DNA of 64,000 bases from Pseudochelatococcus contaminans (GTDB lineage Bacteria > Pseudomonadota > Alphaproteobacteria > Rhizobiales > Beijerinckiaceae), in NCBI RefSeq assembly GCF_014195635.1, contig NZ_JACICC010000003.1, forward strand, positions 310,001 through 374,000, in the 5' to 3' direction. This document shows, in pieces, positions 44,950 to 53,179 of this stretch. The position numbers and the translations under genes are program-made. Numbering within the stretch: the stretch's first letter is position 1; each line of letters starts with the position of its first letter. The notes under the pieces were generated by a model that had not been told where the DNA came from, searched no databases, and saw only the letters and a program-made list of their open reading frames with translations.

Positions 44950-46233
44950 ATGAATATTGTGAAAAGCCTTCTCTTGGGCTCAGCCGCCGGTTTCGTTGCA
45001 ATTTCTGGCGCCCAGGCAGCGGATCTGCCGATTGCCAAGGCCGATCCGGTAGAATACGTCCGCGTTTGCTCCACGGAAGGTGCCGGCTTCTTCTACGTCC
45101 CCGGTACGGATTCCTGCATCCGCATCGGCGGCCGTGTCCGCGCCGAGTTCGGCTACAGCCAGCCGCAGAACACCGCTGGTGTTTATGCGACAGGCAATGG
45201 CCGCCGTCAGGACGCCACCGGCTTCCGCGCCCGCGGCCGTCTGGACGTCGACGTCCGCACGCCCAGCGATTACGGCACGGTTCGCACGTTCATCCGCTTC
45301 CAGATCGACAAGAACTCCGGTGGCCTGTTCGGCACGGACAACGGCGCTCTGCTTGACCGTGCATTCATCCAGTTCGCTGGTATCACCGCTGGTCGCGCGC
45401 AGTCGTTCTTCGACTTCTACGCCAACGACCTGAACTACGGCGGCAGCCTCGGTTCGGATACGAACACCAACCTGTTCGCCTACACGGCAACGTTTGGTTC
45501 GGGCTTCTCGGCCTCGCTGTCGCTTGAAGACCGCAACAACCGCAACGTCAACGGCACCGTGTATGACGTCGCCGGTCAGCGTCTGCCCGACGTTGTTGCC
45601 AACCTGAAGATCGATCAGGATTGGGGTTCGGCACAGCTCTCGGGTGCCCTGCACCAGCTCAACTCCGCAACCGTGTATCTCCCGTGGGCAGGCCAGTACC
45701 CGACGTGGGGCCAGCGCGTTGACACGACCTACGGCTTCGCCGTTCAGGCCGGTGCCAAGTTCAACATCTCGCAGCTCGGCAAGGGTGACGTTCTGTGGTT
45801 GCAGGCTGCTTATGCAGACGGCGCTCTGGGCTATCTCGGTCTCGGCAGCCAGACCATCGGCCGTGTGAACTCCATCGCCGCTGACGGTGTCATCTCCAAC
45901 GGCGACATCAAGAAGACCAAGGGCTGGAACGTTCTGGCCGCTGGCGTCCACTACTGGACCCCTGGTCTGCGTTCGACCCTCTGGGGTTCGTACACCGACG
46001 TGAACTACAGCTCGGCCGTGAAGTGGGACAACAGCGCCTACCGCGACTTCAACCTGTTGCAGGCCGGTACGGCTCTGATCTGGTCGCCGGTTCGTCAGTT
46101 CGACATCGGTGTGGAAGTTCTGTACCGTCGTCTCGAAAACAACCGCAACTGGGCTGATCTGACCACGCCGTACTACATCAAGCGTTCGGAAGACCAGTTC
46201 CAGACCCGTCTGCGCGTTCAGCGCGACTTCTGA
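44950..46233 (+). CDS. Outer-membrane porin (Hyphomicrobiales porin family)
   Basis: A 427-residue protein with a clear signal peptide (cleavage likely after 'AISGAQA') and a mature part rich in glycine, aromatic residues and alternating beta-strand patterns. The start 'ADLPIAKADPVEYVRVC' and 'GAGFFYVPGTDSCIRIGGRVR' are hallmarks of the porin_2 family of Hyphomicrobiales, trimeric 16-strand channels. It ends in the outer-membrane sorting signal with C-terminal phenylalanine. ATG at 44950 has GGAGAG eight bases upstream. Codon use fits high expression, and a strong terminator follows. Confidence 0.95.
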   Translation: MNIVKSLLLGSAAGFVAISGAQAADLPIAKADPVEYVRVCSTEGAGFFYVPGTDSCIRIGGRVRAEFGYSQPQNTAGVYATGNGRRQDATGFRARGRLDVDVRTPSDYGTVRTFIRFQIDKNSGGLFGTDNGALLDRAFIQFAGITAGRAQSFFDFYANDLNYGGSLGSDTNTNLFAYTATFGSGFSASLSLEDRNNRNVNGTVYDVAGQRLPDVVANLKIDQDWGSAQLSGALHQLNSATVYLPWAGQYPTWGQRVDTTYGFAVQAGAKFNISQLGKGDVLWLQAAYADGALGYLGLGSQTIGRVNSIAADGVISNGDIKKTKGWNVLAAGVHYWTPGLRSTLWGSYTDVNYSSAVKWDNSAYRDFNLLQAGTALIWSPVRQFDIGVEVLYRRLENNRNWADLTTPYYIKRSEDQFQTRLRVQRDF

Positions 46234-46268
46234 TCGGACACCCGGCATCTTTGCCGTCGCTATCCTGA

Positions 46269-46302
46269 AAAGCCCCGGTGCTTCCGCACCGGGGCTTTTC
46301 TT
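46269..46302 (+). terminator. Intrinsic terminator of the porin gene
   Basis: A perfect 12-bp stem (46269-46280 with 46287-46298), loop CTTCCG, followed by TCTT. Confidence 0.9.
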
Positions 46303-46784
46303 ATGCGCCTGGCATGATCAATCTGGTGGAGTGACCCCCGCTGAGAGTTGATCACGATGGATGAAGCGAAATGAAGCGGGCCAAGTGAGAATAGTCGTAC
46401 TTAAAGTCGTAAGATTCAGGTGTCTGTTGTTGGCAAAGCGAATCATCACTGTATCGGTAGCGGGTTATGCAACTCAAGCGGAGCAGCCCGGCAGGGCCAT
46501 CGCGCGCTCTGGCAGGCGATTACTCGGACGTCTGCCGTTTCTGATGACCGCCTGGCAGCTTGTTGTAGAACGGCGTGCAGAATCTGGCGCGTTTAACTGG
46601 CTATACCTGCTCCGACTCGCATAACCTTGGTCTGAAACCGTCCAGCATCGGTTTGCATGCGGGGAGGGGCTCTGCCAAAGTGCGGGCACCTGTTCCATGC
46701 AGATCAGCTTGTATCCTTGTGAGAGCTTGCATCCTAGGGAGAGTAAGAGCACCATCCGGCGGTTGTTCTTGTTTAGGCTGTCGA
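46303..46784. other. Gene-free region between porin and glycosyltransferase
   Basis: About 480 bases. A short frame at 46361-46624 (87 residues) has no ribosome binding site and resembles nothing known to me. The glycosyltransferase frame is open from 46575 but the upstream part is cysteine-rich and unlike the family. No RNA gene or repeat is visible. Confidence 0.4.
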
Positions 46785-48092
46785 ATGACCAAGGCTCCGC
46801 TGAACGATCAAGTGACCAAGCCATCCCGGCGAACTGCTGTTGTGGTTGAGGGGTATCCGCGCCTTTCGGATACGTCCGTCGCGCAGGAGCTGCTGGCGCT
46901 GCAAAAACGTGGCGTGCCATTCGAAGTCTGGTCGCTGCGTCGCGGCTTGGAGGAGGGTGCGCACCCCGTTTACCGAACTGTGTCCGCACCCGTTGTTCGG
47001 TTGCCAGGACGTCTGCTTCGCGCGCCGTTCCGGGCGGTGTCAGGATTGCTGGCTGTATCTGGATTGCCCGGCTTTCCGGCCGCTGTCCGGCAGTTTCGCC
47101 GGGACTTTGCCCGTGACCGCTCGCTGGCCCGAATGCGCATGTTCGGACAGGCACTCGTGATGGCAAATGAGCTGCCGGCCGATATTGGACACATACATGC
47201 CCATCGGCTGGATGCCCCGTCGTCTGTCGCGCGTTATGCGGCGACGCTGCGGGGGATAACGTGGAGCTTTTCCGCGCATGGAGGTGACATCTGGCGCATT
47301 CCGGACTGGGAGCAGCGTGAGAAGCTGGCGGACGCGCTCTGGGGCGTGGCCGGCACCAAGGAGGGCAGGGACCATCTGGCGGAGCGTGCGCCTTATCGCG
47401 AGCACGTTGCGCTTGCTTATCATGGGCTCGATCTGGGGCACATTCCCGCGCCGCTTCCACCGTCAGGACGGAATGGCTCCAACCCGGCCGATCCGGTGCG
47501 CATTGTGTCAGTGGGCAGTGCGGTGGCGAGGAAGGGGTACGATGATTTGCTATCCGCGCTTGCAGCGCTGCCGAAAGACCTTCACTGGCGTTTTGTGCAC
47601 ATTGGAGACGGCGCACAGCTTGATGCGTTGAAGGCGCAGGCCGCGCGCGAGGAACTTGCTGACAAAGTGACGTTTCTTGGTGCGCGTTCCCAACCGGATG
47701 TTCTGGCCCTTATCCGCGAGGCGGATTTATTCGTGTTGCCCAGCAAAGCCGGGGAGGGCGGTGACCGTGATGGTTTGCCCACCGCGCTGATGGAAGCCGC
47801 GAGTCAGGGACTGGGAATCATCGCAACGCGCTTTGCGGCGATTCCGGAATTCATCGCTGACGGGCACGAGGGTATTCTGGTCCCACCGGGCCGGCGGGAC
47901 ATACTGGCGCTGGCCATAGAAAGCCTGGTGCGTAACCCGGCGCGGCGGGCGGTGCTGGGGTTTGCCGCTGCGGATCGCTTGCGTGAGGATTTCACGTCGG
48001 ATGCGGGCATCGACGTCGTCGAGGCGCGGCTGAGGGCGGCTTTGGGGTTGGCAAGATCGTTCGTCCCGGTGCAGCGCGACCCGGTGCCATAA
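46785..48092 (+). CDS. GT4-family glycosyltransferase
   Basis: A 435-residue GT-B fold enzyme. The C-terminal half has the sugar-nucleotide site typical of GT4: 'SVGSAVARKGYDDLLSAL', 'VTFLGARSQPDVLALI', and the E-x7-E region in 'GGDRDGLPTALMEAASQG'. It resembles colanic-acid or exopolysaccharide transferases (WcaL-type). The acceptor is unknown, and no polysaccharide cluster surrounds it, so it acts alone here. ATG at 46785 is picked for protein similarity. Confidence 0.85.
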   Translation: MTKAPLNDQVTKPSRRTAVVVEGYPRLSDTSVAQELLALQKRGVPFEVWSLRRGLEEGAHPVYRTVSAPVVRLPGRLLRAPFRAVSGLLAVSGLPGFPAAVRQFRRDFARDRSLARMRMFGQALVMANELPADIGHIHAHRLDAPSSVARYAATLRGITWSFSAHGGDIWRIPDWEQREKLADALWGVAGTKEGRDHLAERAPYREHVALAYHGLDLGHIPAPLPPSGRNGSNPADPVRIVSVGSAVARKGYDDLLSALAALPKDLHWRFVHIGDGAQLDALKAQAAREELADKVTFLGARSQPDVLALIREADLFVLPSKAGEGGDRDGLPTALMEAASQGLGIIATRFAAIPEFIADGHEGILVPPGRRDILALAIESLVRNPARRAVLGFAAADRLREDFTSDAGIDVVEARLRAALGLARSFVPVQRDPVP

Positions 48093-48111
48093 AACAGTTG
48101 GATAAAGCATG

Positions 48112-48145
48112 AAAAAAGACGGCGGCGCATATGAGCGCCGCCGTC
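48112..48145 (-). terminator. Bidirectional terminator between glycosyltransferase and hdeD
   Basis: GACGGCGGCGC (48118-48128) and GCGCCGCCGTC (48135-48145) form a perfect 11-bp stem with loop ATATGA. On the minus strand it is followed by six T, so it serves the hdeD-family gene best. Confidence 0.85.
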
Positions 48146-48180
48146 CTGATAATCTAGCAGTACCTGATGGAGAAGGTTCT

Positions 48181-48786
48181 TCAGACAACCGCGTTGCCCG
48201 GGCGCGACTTCAGCGACAGGGCCACGGCAATGAACGACCAACCTTCGAAAATGAGTTCGATGGCAAGGATCAGGCCGATCAGATAAACCGTGTCTGCAGG
48301 CCAGCGCGCGGCGATGATCAGGCCCACGACCAGCGCCAGCACGCCAGCGGCGACAAGCCAGCCCCAGCCGGCGCGGGGGCGCGAGGCAAAGCCGGTCCAG
48401 ATGCGCAGGATGCCGGCGACGATCAGCGAGATGGCGAGCACGAACGTCAGCGCCACCGAGGCCAGCAGAGGGTTATAGAACGCCAGAAAACCCGCGATGG
48501 CATAGAAGACGCCGCTCAGCAGCCAGATGAAAAAGCTGCCCCATTCCTTGACCTGAAAGGCGTGCACGATCTGCACGACACCCGCCACGATGATGAGCGC
48601 GCCGATGTAGTAAACGGTCGCGATGGTCGCCACCAACAGATTACCGAGGGCGATGACGCCCAGAACGATCAGCACGATCCCCAGCAGAAGAAACCATATC
48701 CACTTGGAGCGCACTTCTTCCCCAAGTGCATTGATGTTTCTAACGCCGCCGGGGCCGCCCTGGCCCTGTCCAACCGAATTCGCCAT
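48181..48786 (-). CDS. HdeD-family (DUF308) membrane protein
   Basis: A 201-residue protein with six hydrophobic spans arranged as repeated pairs ('LGIVLIVLGVIALGNLL', 'ALIIVAGVVQIVHAF', 'LIVAGILRIWTGF'). This DUF308 pattern matches HdeD, an inner-membrane protein linked to acid resistance at high cell density in E. coli. Function in this organism is not shown. Confidence 0.87.
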   Translation of the reverse strand: MANSVGQGQGGPGGVRNINALGEEVRSKWIWFLLLGIVLIVLGVIALGNLLVATIATVYYIGALIIVAGVVQIVHAFQVKEWGSFFIWLLSGVFYAIAGFLAFYNPLLASVALTFVLAISLIVAGILRIWTGFASRPRAGWGWLVAAGVLALVVGLIIAARWPADTVYLIGLILAIELIFEGWSFIAVALSLKSRPGNAVV

Positions 48787-49214
48787 GATGTTTTCCTTCT
48801 TGTTCCAGACTGGAATGGCCTGGCCACATGATATTCACCAGAAACTCTGATGCTGCCACTCGACAGCTTGGACGCGAAGTGTAACCGCAAGTTGTCATGC
48901 TGCAAAGCAGCAAAGTTTAATTATGAATTTTTACAAATCCTTATCGGCAATGCGCGTGCGCCGCAGCATTGGACTGTTTCAGGTGTCTAGCTTACCGGCC
49001 CTTGACTCGCGGACGTCATGGGTACATATATGGTCCATGCGCCCGGTGGGGCGCCTTTTGGTGTTCAGGTCGCGTGAGCGGTGCCCAATGGCCCGTCCTG
49101 CCGGACACGTTGTCTTCAGGAACAGCCCGGATCACGCGGGGCTTCCATCACCCCGCGATAGCTGCCCCTTTAAGATAGCGGGCGGCAACGTCGCTTCATG
49201 CGAAAGAACTGACT
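48787..49214. other. Gene-free region upstream of the DEAD-box helicase
   Basis: Contains the divergent hdeD and helicase promoters and a helicase leader of about 180 bases. No gene is visible. Long leaders ahead of DEAD-box helicase genes are often cold-responsive, but I see no defined motif that proves this. Confidence 0.45.
49002..49030 (+). promoter_or_regulatory. Promoter of the DEAD-box helicase gene
   Basis: TTGACT (49002-49007), a 17-base spacer and CATATA (49025-49030). The transcript would carry a leader of about 180 bases. Confidence 0.55.
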
Positions 49215-50639
49215 TTGACTTCATTTACTGACCTCGGTCTTGCCGCCCCGATCCTTTCGGCGCTGGCAGCCGAAGGATACGAAAAGCCGACTCCTATTCA
49301 GGAACAGGCAATTCCTTACCTGTTGAAGGGTGAGGATCTTCTAGGCATCGCCCAGACCGGCACCGGCAAGACGGCGGCGTTCGCGTTGCCGATTATCGAC
49401 CGCCTGTCGCGGGATCGCAAGCCTGCCCCCCGCCATGGGTGCCGCGCGCTGGTGCTCAGCCCCACACGCGAACTGGCCAGCCAGATCGCCGAGAGCTTCC
49501 GTTCCTACGCCCGCAACCTGAAGCTTCGCGTCGCCGTTGTGTTCGGCGGTGTGTCGGCTCGGCCGCAGGCGCAGGAACTGGCGCGCGGCGTTGACATTCT
49601 GGTTGCGACTCCCGGCCGTCTGCTCGACCATCTCGACGGGCGTGCGGTGATGCTCGACCATGTCGAGGTCTTCGTGCTCGACGAGGCCGACCAGATGCTG
49701 GACATGGGCTTCATCCACGCCATTCGCCGCGTTGTGCCGCGCCTGCCCAAGGTGCGCCAGAACCTGTTCTTCTCCGCGACGATGCCGAAGGAAATCGGTA
49801 TGCTGGCGGGTGAACTGCTGCGCAACCCGGTCGAGGTTTCGGTGACGCCGGTTGCCACGACCGCCGAGCGCATTGCGCAAAAGGTGATTTTCGTGGAAAC
49901 GGCTCGCAAGCGCGGCTTGCTTGTGGAGCTTCTGCGCGACGACGTTATGGGCCGTACGCTCGTGTTCAGCCGCACCAAGCATGGCGCGGATCGCATCGTG
50001 CGCAATCTCGAAGATTCGGGCATTCCGGCTGCTGCCATTCACGGCAACAAGAGCCAGGGCCAGCGCGAAAAGGCTTTGGCCGATTTCCGTGCCGGTCGGC
50101 GGAAGATCCTCGTCGCGACCGATATCGCCGCGCGCGGCATCGATGTCGACGGTGTGACGCATGTCGTGAACTACGACCTGCCGAACGTGCCGGAATCCTA
50201 CGTTCACCGCATTGGCCGCACGGCCCGTGCTGGTGCTGACGGTTCGGCGATTTCGTTCTGTGACGCCGAGGAGCGCCCCTACCTGCGCGACATCGAGAAG
50301 ATAACGCGCCAGAGCATTCCCAGCGAAGACCGCCGTCTGCCGGCGACTGTCGCGGCGGAAGCACAGGCTCGCCCCGCAGCAAAGCAGGGCAAGCCGGGCG
50401 GGCGCGGACCGGGCAAACCGGGCAGCAAGCCTGCGGGCAAGCCCGCAGCGGGTGCGGGACGTGGCGATGCGCCCGGCCGCGGTCGTCAGCGTTTCTCCAG
50501 CTCCGAGCAGGGGCAGGGCCGTGGCTCCGCGGGAGGTTTCGGTGCGCGCCGAAACAGCCGTGGACAGGGCGGGCAGGATCGGGCCGCCGGTGACGGTATG
50601 TCCGGGGTGGCCTTCATGAAGCCGGCTCGCGGGCGCTGA
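49215..50639 (+). CDS. DEAD-box ATP-dependent RNA helicase (RhlE-like)
   Basis: A 474-residue RNA helicase with the Q motif (YEKPTPIQEQAIP), Walker A (AQTGTGKT), PTRELA, DEAD box (VLDEADQMLDMGF), SAT and 'HRIGRTARAG', covering residues 1-375. The last about 95 residues are a glycine/arginine/lysine-rich basic tail of the RhlE type, likely RNA-binding. The start is a TTG at 49215: the only nearby upstream ATG is followed at once by a stop. Roles in ribosome assembly and RNA decay at low temperature are usual for the family. Confidence 0.92.
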   Translation: MTSFTDLGLAAPILSALAAEGYEKPTPIQEQAIPYLLKGEDLLGIAQTGTGKTAAFALPIIDRLSRDRKPAPRHGCRALVLSPTRELASQIAESFRSYARNLKLRVAVVFGGVSARPQAQELARGVDILVATPGRLLDHLDGRAVMLDHVEVFVLDEADQMLDMGFIHAIRRVVPRLPKVRQNLFFSATMPKEIGMLAGELLRNPVEVSVTPVATTAERIAQKVIFVETARKRGLLVELLRDDVMGRTLVFSRTKHGADRIVRNLEDSGIPAAAIHGNKSQGQREKALADFRAGRRKILVATDIAARGIDVDGVTHVVNYDLPNVPESYVHRIGRTARAGADGSAISFCDAEERPYLRDIEKITRQSIPSEDRRLPATVAAEAQARPAAKQGKPGGRGPGKPGSKPAGKPAAGAGRGDAPGRGRQRFSSSEQGQGRGSAGGFGARRNSRGQGGQDRAAGDGMSGVAFMKPARGR

Positions 50640-50663
50640 TCCGCTGGATACTTTGAATATTGC

Positions 50664-50690
50664 AAGGGCGCCCTAAAAGGGCGCCCTTCG
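50664..50690 (+). terminator. Hairpin after the DEAD-box gene
   Basis: AAGGGCGCCCT (50664-50674) and AGGGCGCCCTT (50678-50688) form an 11-bp stem with a three-base loop. The following T run is only two bases, so termination may be partial and transcription may reach the next gene. Confidence 0.6.
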
Positions 50691-50764
50691 CATATGTGTT
50701 GGCCACATATTCCCCTCGTGCCGCAGACATCGTAAGCAAGGGCATCATTGCCGGCGGGGGGATC

Positions 50765-52255
50765 ATGGACAGAGGCGAGTCGGATAAGGCCGGGGCACCG
50801 GCATCGCAACCCGCAGACGCCATCGGCCTCCCGGTTCTGGCGGCTGTCGTGGCCATCGCATTTGTTGCCATGCTGCCGTATTTCTATGGCTACCGGCTGT
50901 CCGGCGACGACATCTGGTTTTTGACGCTGGCGATCGAAGGCCGCGACGCGATCATCAGTAACGCTATTCACGTGGCGCAAGAGCAGGGGCGCATCGGGCA
51001 GGTATTGATGGTGCCGCTCAACGTGCTGGGCTCCGTGATTGCTGGGGACGCGGCCGGGCGTATCGGTATTCTGGTGGCATATACGGCCCAGTTGATGCTG
51101 TTCGCTGTATTCGTCGCGCAATTGCTGCGGCGATCCTCCGCCGCCCAACAGGTATGGCCATTCCTGTTCCTCCTACTCGTGGCGCTGCATCCGCTGGCTT
51201 TCTCGTTTATGCCGCCCAACGCCTATCCGTTGCAGAATACGATTCCTTTCATCGTCATTCTTCTGGCGCGCCTGGCGATGCTACGCCTGCGGCGTGCGCG
51301 GGCGCCGTGCCGGTTGTGCGTGGCGCTGGCGCAGGCCGCGTTTGCGCTTGGCATGTTCGTGAGCGAATTTGCCGTCGCATTCGGAACCGCGCTGCTGATA
51401 GCGGAATATCTGGCGCGTTACGGGTGGGCGCGGGCCGAGGGGCGCAGTGGCAGCTCGGGCGCGATTCGCGTTGCCTTCGCGCCGCATTTCCTTGTTTCGG
51501 ACGCTGCGGCCGCGCTGGCCGTGCTGGTGCCGTACGTGGTTTTTCGGTGGATGTTTCCCGGCACTTATGAAGGGAACTCCATCGGCGGGGTGTCCGATCC
51601 TGCGCGCGTTATCATAACCGTGTTCGGGCATGTGCGGGATGGAACGGCTTTCCCGCGCCTTGGGGGAGGGCTGCGGTCGGCATCGCCGGGCGATCTGGTG
51701 ATCGCGCTCATGCTCGGCCTTGCCGTCGCGGTGGCGTTGTACCGAACATCCGCGCCGGTGTTGAGCCTTGCCGCACCGGGCTGGACGCTGATTGTGAGCC
51801 TGATGCTCGCGGCCTATGTGACGCTGCCGGTGGCGGTCAGCGCCAAGTATCAGTCCGCCTGCGTCGAATGGGGCGCATGCGGTTATCTCGACAGCCGCAT
51901 GTCGTATCTCGCCGTGACGGTGGCGTTGATGGCTGCCGTTGCTGCCGGCTGGCGGCTTTGCGGGCAGGCTCGTGACCGGCGGCGTTTTCTGATCGGCGCG
52001 TGTGCGGCACTGGGAGTGATGGCTGCATTGGTGTCGATCTACAACGCCGGTAAGGCGCGGGATATGCGGCATGTGCATGAGGTGTGGCTGCGCGCGGATG
52101 CGCTGGTCTGTGCCGGCCCAATACCGCCCGACGGCATGGAGGCGTGGGTGCAGCAGGTCGATCCATCGGGGTTTGTCGTCGTCAATCCGCCGAATCAGGT
52201 AGCCGATTTCTGGCGCGTGTATGCCCCGTGGCGGGCGCAGAGAATTTGCCAATAG
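50765..52255 (+). CDS. Polytopic membrane protein of unknown function
   Basis: A 496-residue protein with about ten hydrophobic spans. I do not recognise a family with certainty. After the first span comes '[10 protein letters not shown]' with two acidic residues (D48, D49) in the predicted first outer loop, a layout seen in GT-C glycosyltransferases that use lipid-linked sugars. The C-terminal about 60 residues form a soluble tail. ATG at 50765 has a GGGGGG ribosome binding site. A GT-C enzyme or a transporter are both possible. Confidence 0.6.
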   Translation: MDRGESDKAGAPASQPADAIGLPVLAAVVAIAFVAMLPYFYGYRLSGDDIWFLTLAIEGRDAIISNAIHVAQEQGRIGQVLMVPLNVLGSVIAGDAAGRIGILVAYTAQLMLFAVFVAQLLRRSSAAQQVWPFLFLLLVALHPLAFSFMPPNAYPLQNTIPFIVILLARLAMLRLRRARAPCRLCVALAQAAFALGMFVSEFAVAFGTALLIAEYLARYGWARAEGRSGSSGAIRVAFAPHFLVSDAAAALAVLVPYVVFRWMFPGTYEGNSIGGVSDPARVIITVFGHVRDGTAFPRLGGGLRSASPGDLVIALMLGLAVAVALYRTSAPVLSLAAPGWTLIVSLMLAAYVTLPVAVSAKYQSACVEWGACGYLDSRMSYLAVTVALMAAVAAGWRLCGQARDRRRFLIGACAALGVMAALVSIYNAGKARDMRHVHEVWLRADALVCAGPIPPDGMEAWVQQVDPSGFVVVNPPNQVADFWRVYAPWRAQRICQ

Positions 52256-52386
52256 GTGCTTTGCATCGGCGCACAAGCGCTGCTCTTAGGGCGGTGCGGT
52301 CGCGATTGCGTATTCCATCGAGGCTTGTGGATTCCGAGCGCCGAGGGTGCTGGAAACGAGCGCCGAAGCCTGCTATCCAATGGCCC

Positions 52387-53055
52387 ATGAAAGAATTGAC
52401 AAGACCCGTTCTGACGCCGCCCGGAGGGCACCGCAAGGTGCTGCTTCATTCGTGCTGCGCGCCTTGCTCCGGCGAGGTGATGGAGGCCATGCTGGCTTCC
52501 GGGATCGATTACACGATCTATTTTTACAATCCGAACATCCATCCCAAGCGCGAGTATCTGCTGCGCAAGGATGAGAACATCCGCTTTGCTGAAAAGCATG
52601 GCGTGCCGTTCGTGGATGCGGATTACGACCGTGACAACTGGTTTGCCCGCGCCAAGGGCATGGAATTCGAGCCGGAGCGCGGCGTGCGATGCACCATGTG
52701 CTTCGACATGCGATTCGAGCGCACGGCGCTTTACGCCCATGAGAACGATTTTCCGGTGATGACCAGCTCGCTGGGCATCTCGCGCTGGAAGAACATGGCC
52801 CAGATCAACGATTGCGGCCACCGCGCGGCTTCGCCCTATGAAGGGCTGGCCTACTGGGATTTCAACTGGCGCAAGGGTGGTGGAGCCGCCCGCATGATCG
52901 AAATCAGCAAGCGCGAAGAGTTCTATCAGCAGGAATATTGCGGCTGCGTCTATTCCCTGCGCGATACGAACGAGCATCGCGAGCGGCAGGGGCGGGAGCG
53001 GGTCGTGCTCGGGCAGAACTATTATACGGCCGACGAAAACGAGAAAAACGGCTGA
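52387..53055 (+). CDS. queH: Epoxyqueuosine reductase QueH
   Basis: QueH (222 residues) performs the last step of queuosine synthesis, reducing epoxyqueuosine in tRNA; it replaces QueG in many bacteria. The metal-binding and redox cysteines are seen in '[13 protein letters not shown]' (near residue 22), '[13 protein letters not shown]' (near 102) and '[12 protein letters not shown]' (near 182), the family pattern. ATG at 52387 fits the family start. The frame is open further upstream without similarity. Confidence 0.92.
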   Translation: MKELTRPVLTPPGGHRKVLLHSCCAPCSGEVMEAMLASGIDYTIYFYNPNIHPKREYLLRKDENIRFAEKHGVPFVDADYDRDNWFARAKGMEFEPERGVRCTMCFDMRFERTALYAHENDFPVMTSSLGISRWKNMAQINDCGHRAASPYEGLAYWDFNWRKGGGAARMIEISKREEFYQQEYCGCVYSLRDTNEHRERQGRERVVLGQNYYTADENEKNG

Positions 53056-53108
53056 TAACGCTCTCAGGAGATTCTTATACTGACGCACCTGACGATATTG
53101 CAGAAAAA

Positions 53109-53154
53109 AGGCTGTTCCCATGCTTATCTAAAGCACGGAAACAGCCTGTTTTTT
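53109..53154. terminator. Terminator between convergent queH and mscS-type gene
   Basis: AGGCTGTT (53109-53116) pairs with AACAGCCT (53140-53147), with further broken pairing inside. Six T follow on the plus strand and a T run also follows on the minus strand, so it can stop both converging transcripts. Confidence 0.8.
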
Positions 53155-53179
53155 GTTGGGTTGCTTGTGTTGCCGAATG

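Noticed and set aside
46361-46624. Small open frame (87 codons) after the porin
   Set aside because: No ribosome binding site and no recognisable motif; composition looks like chance.
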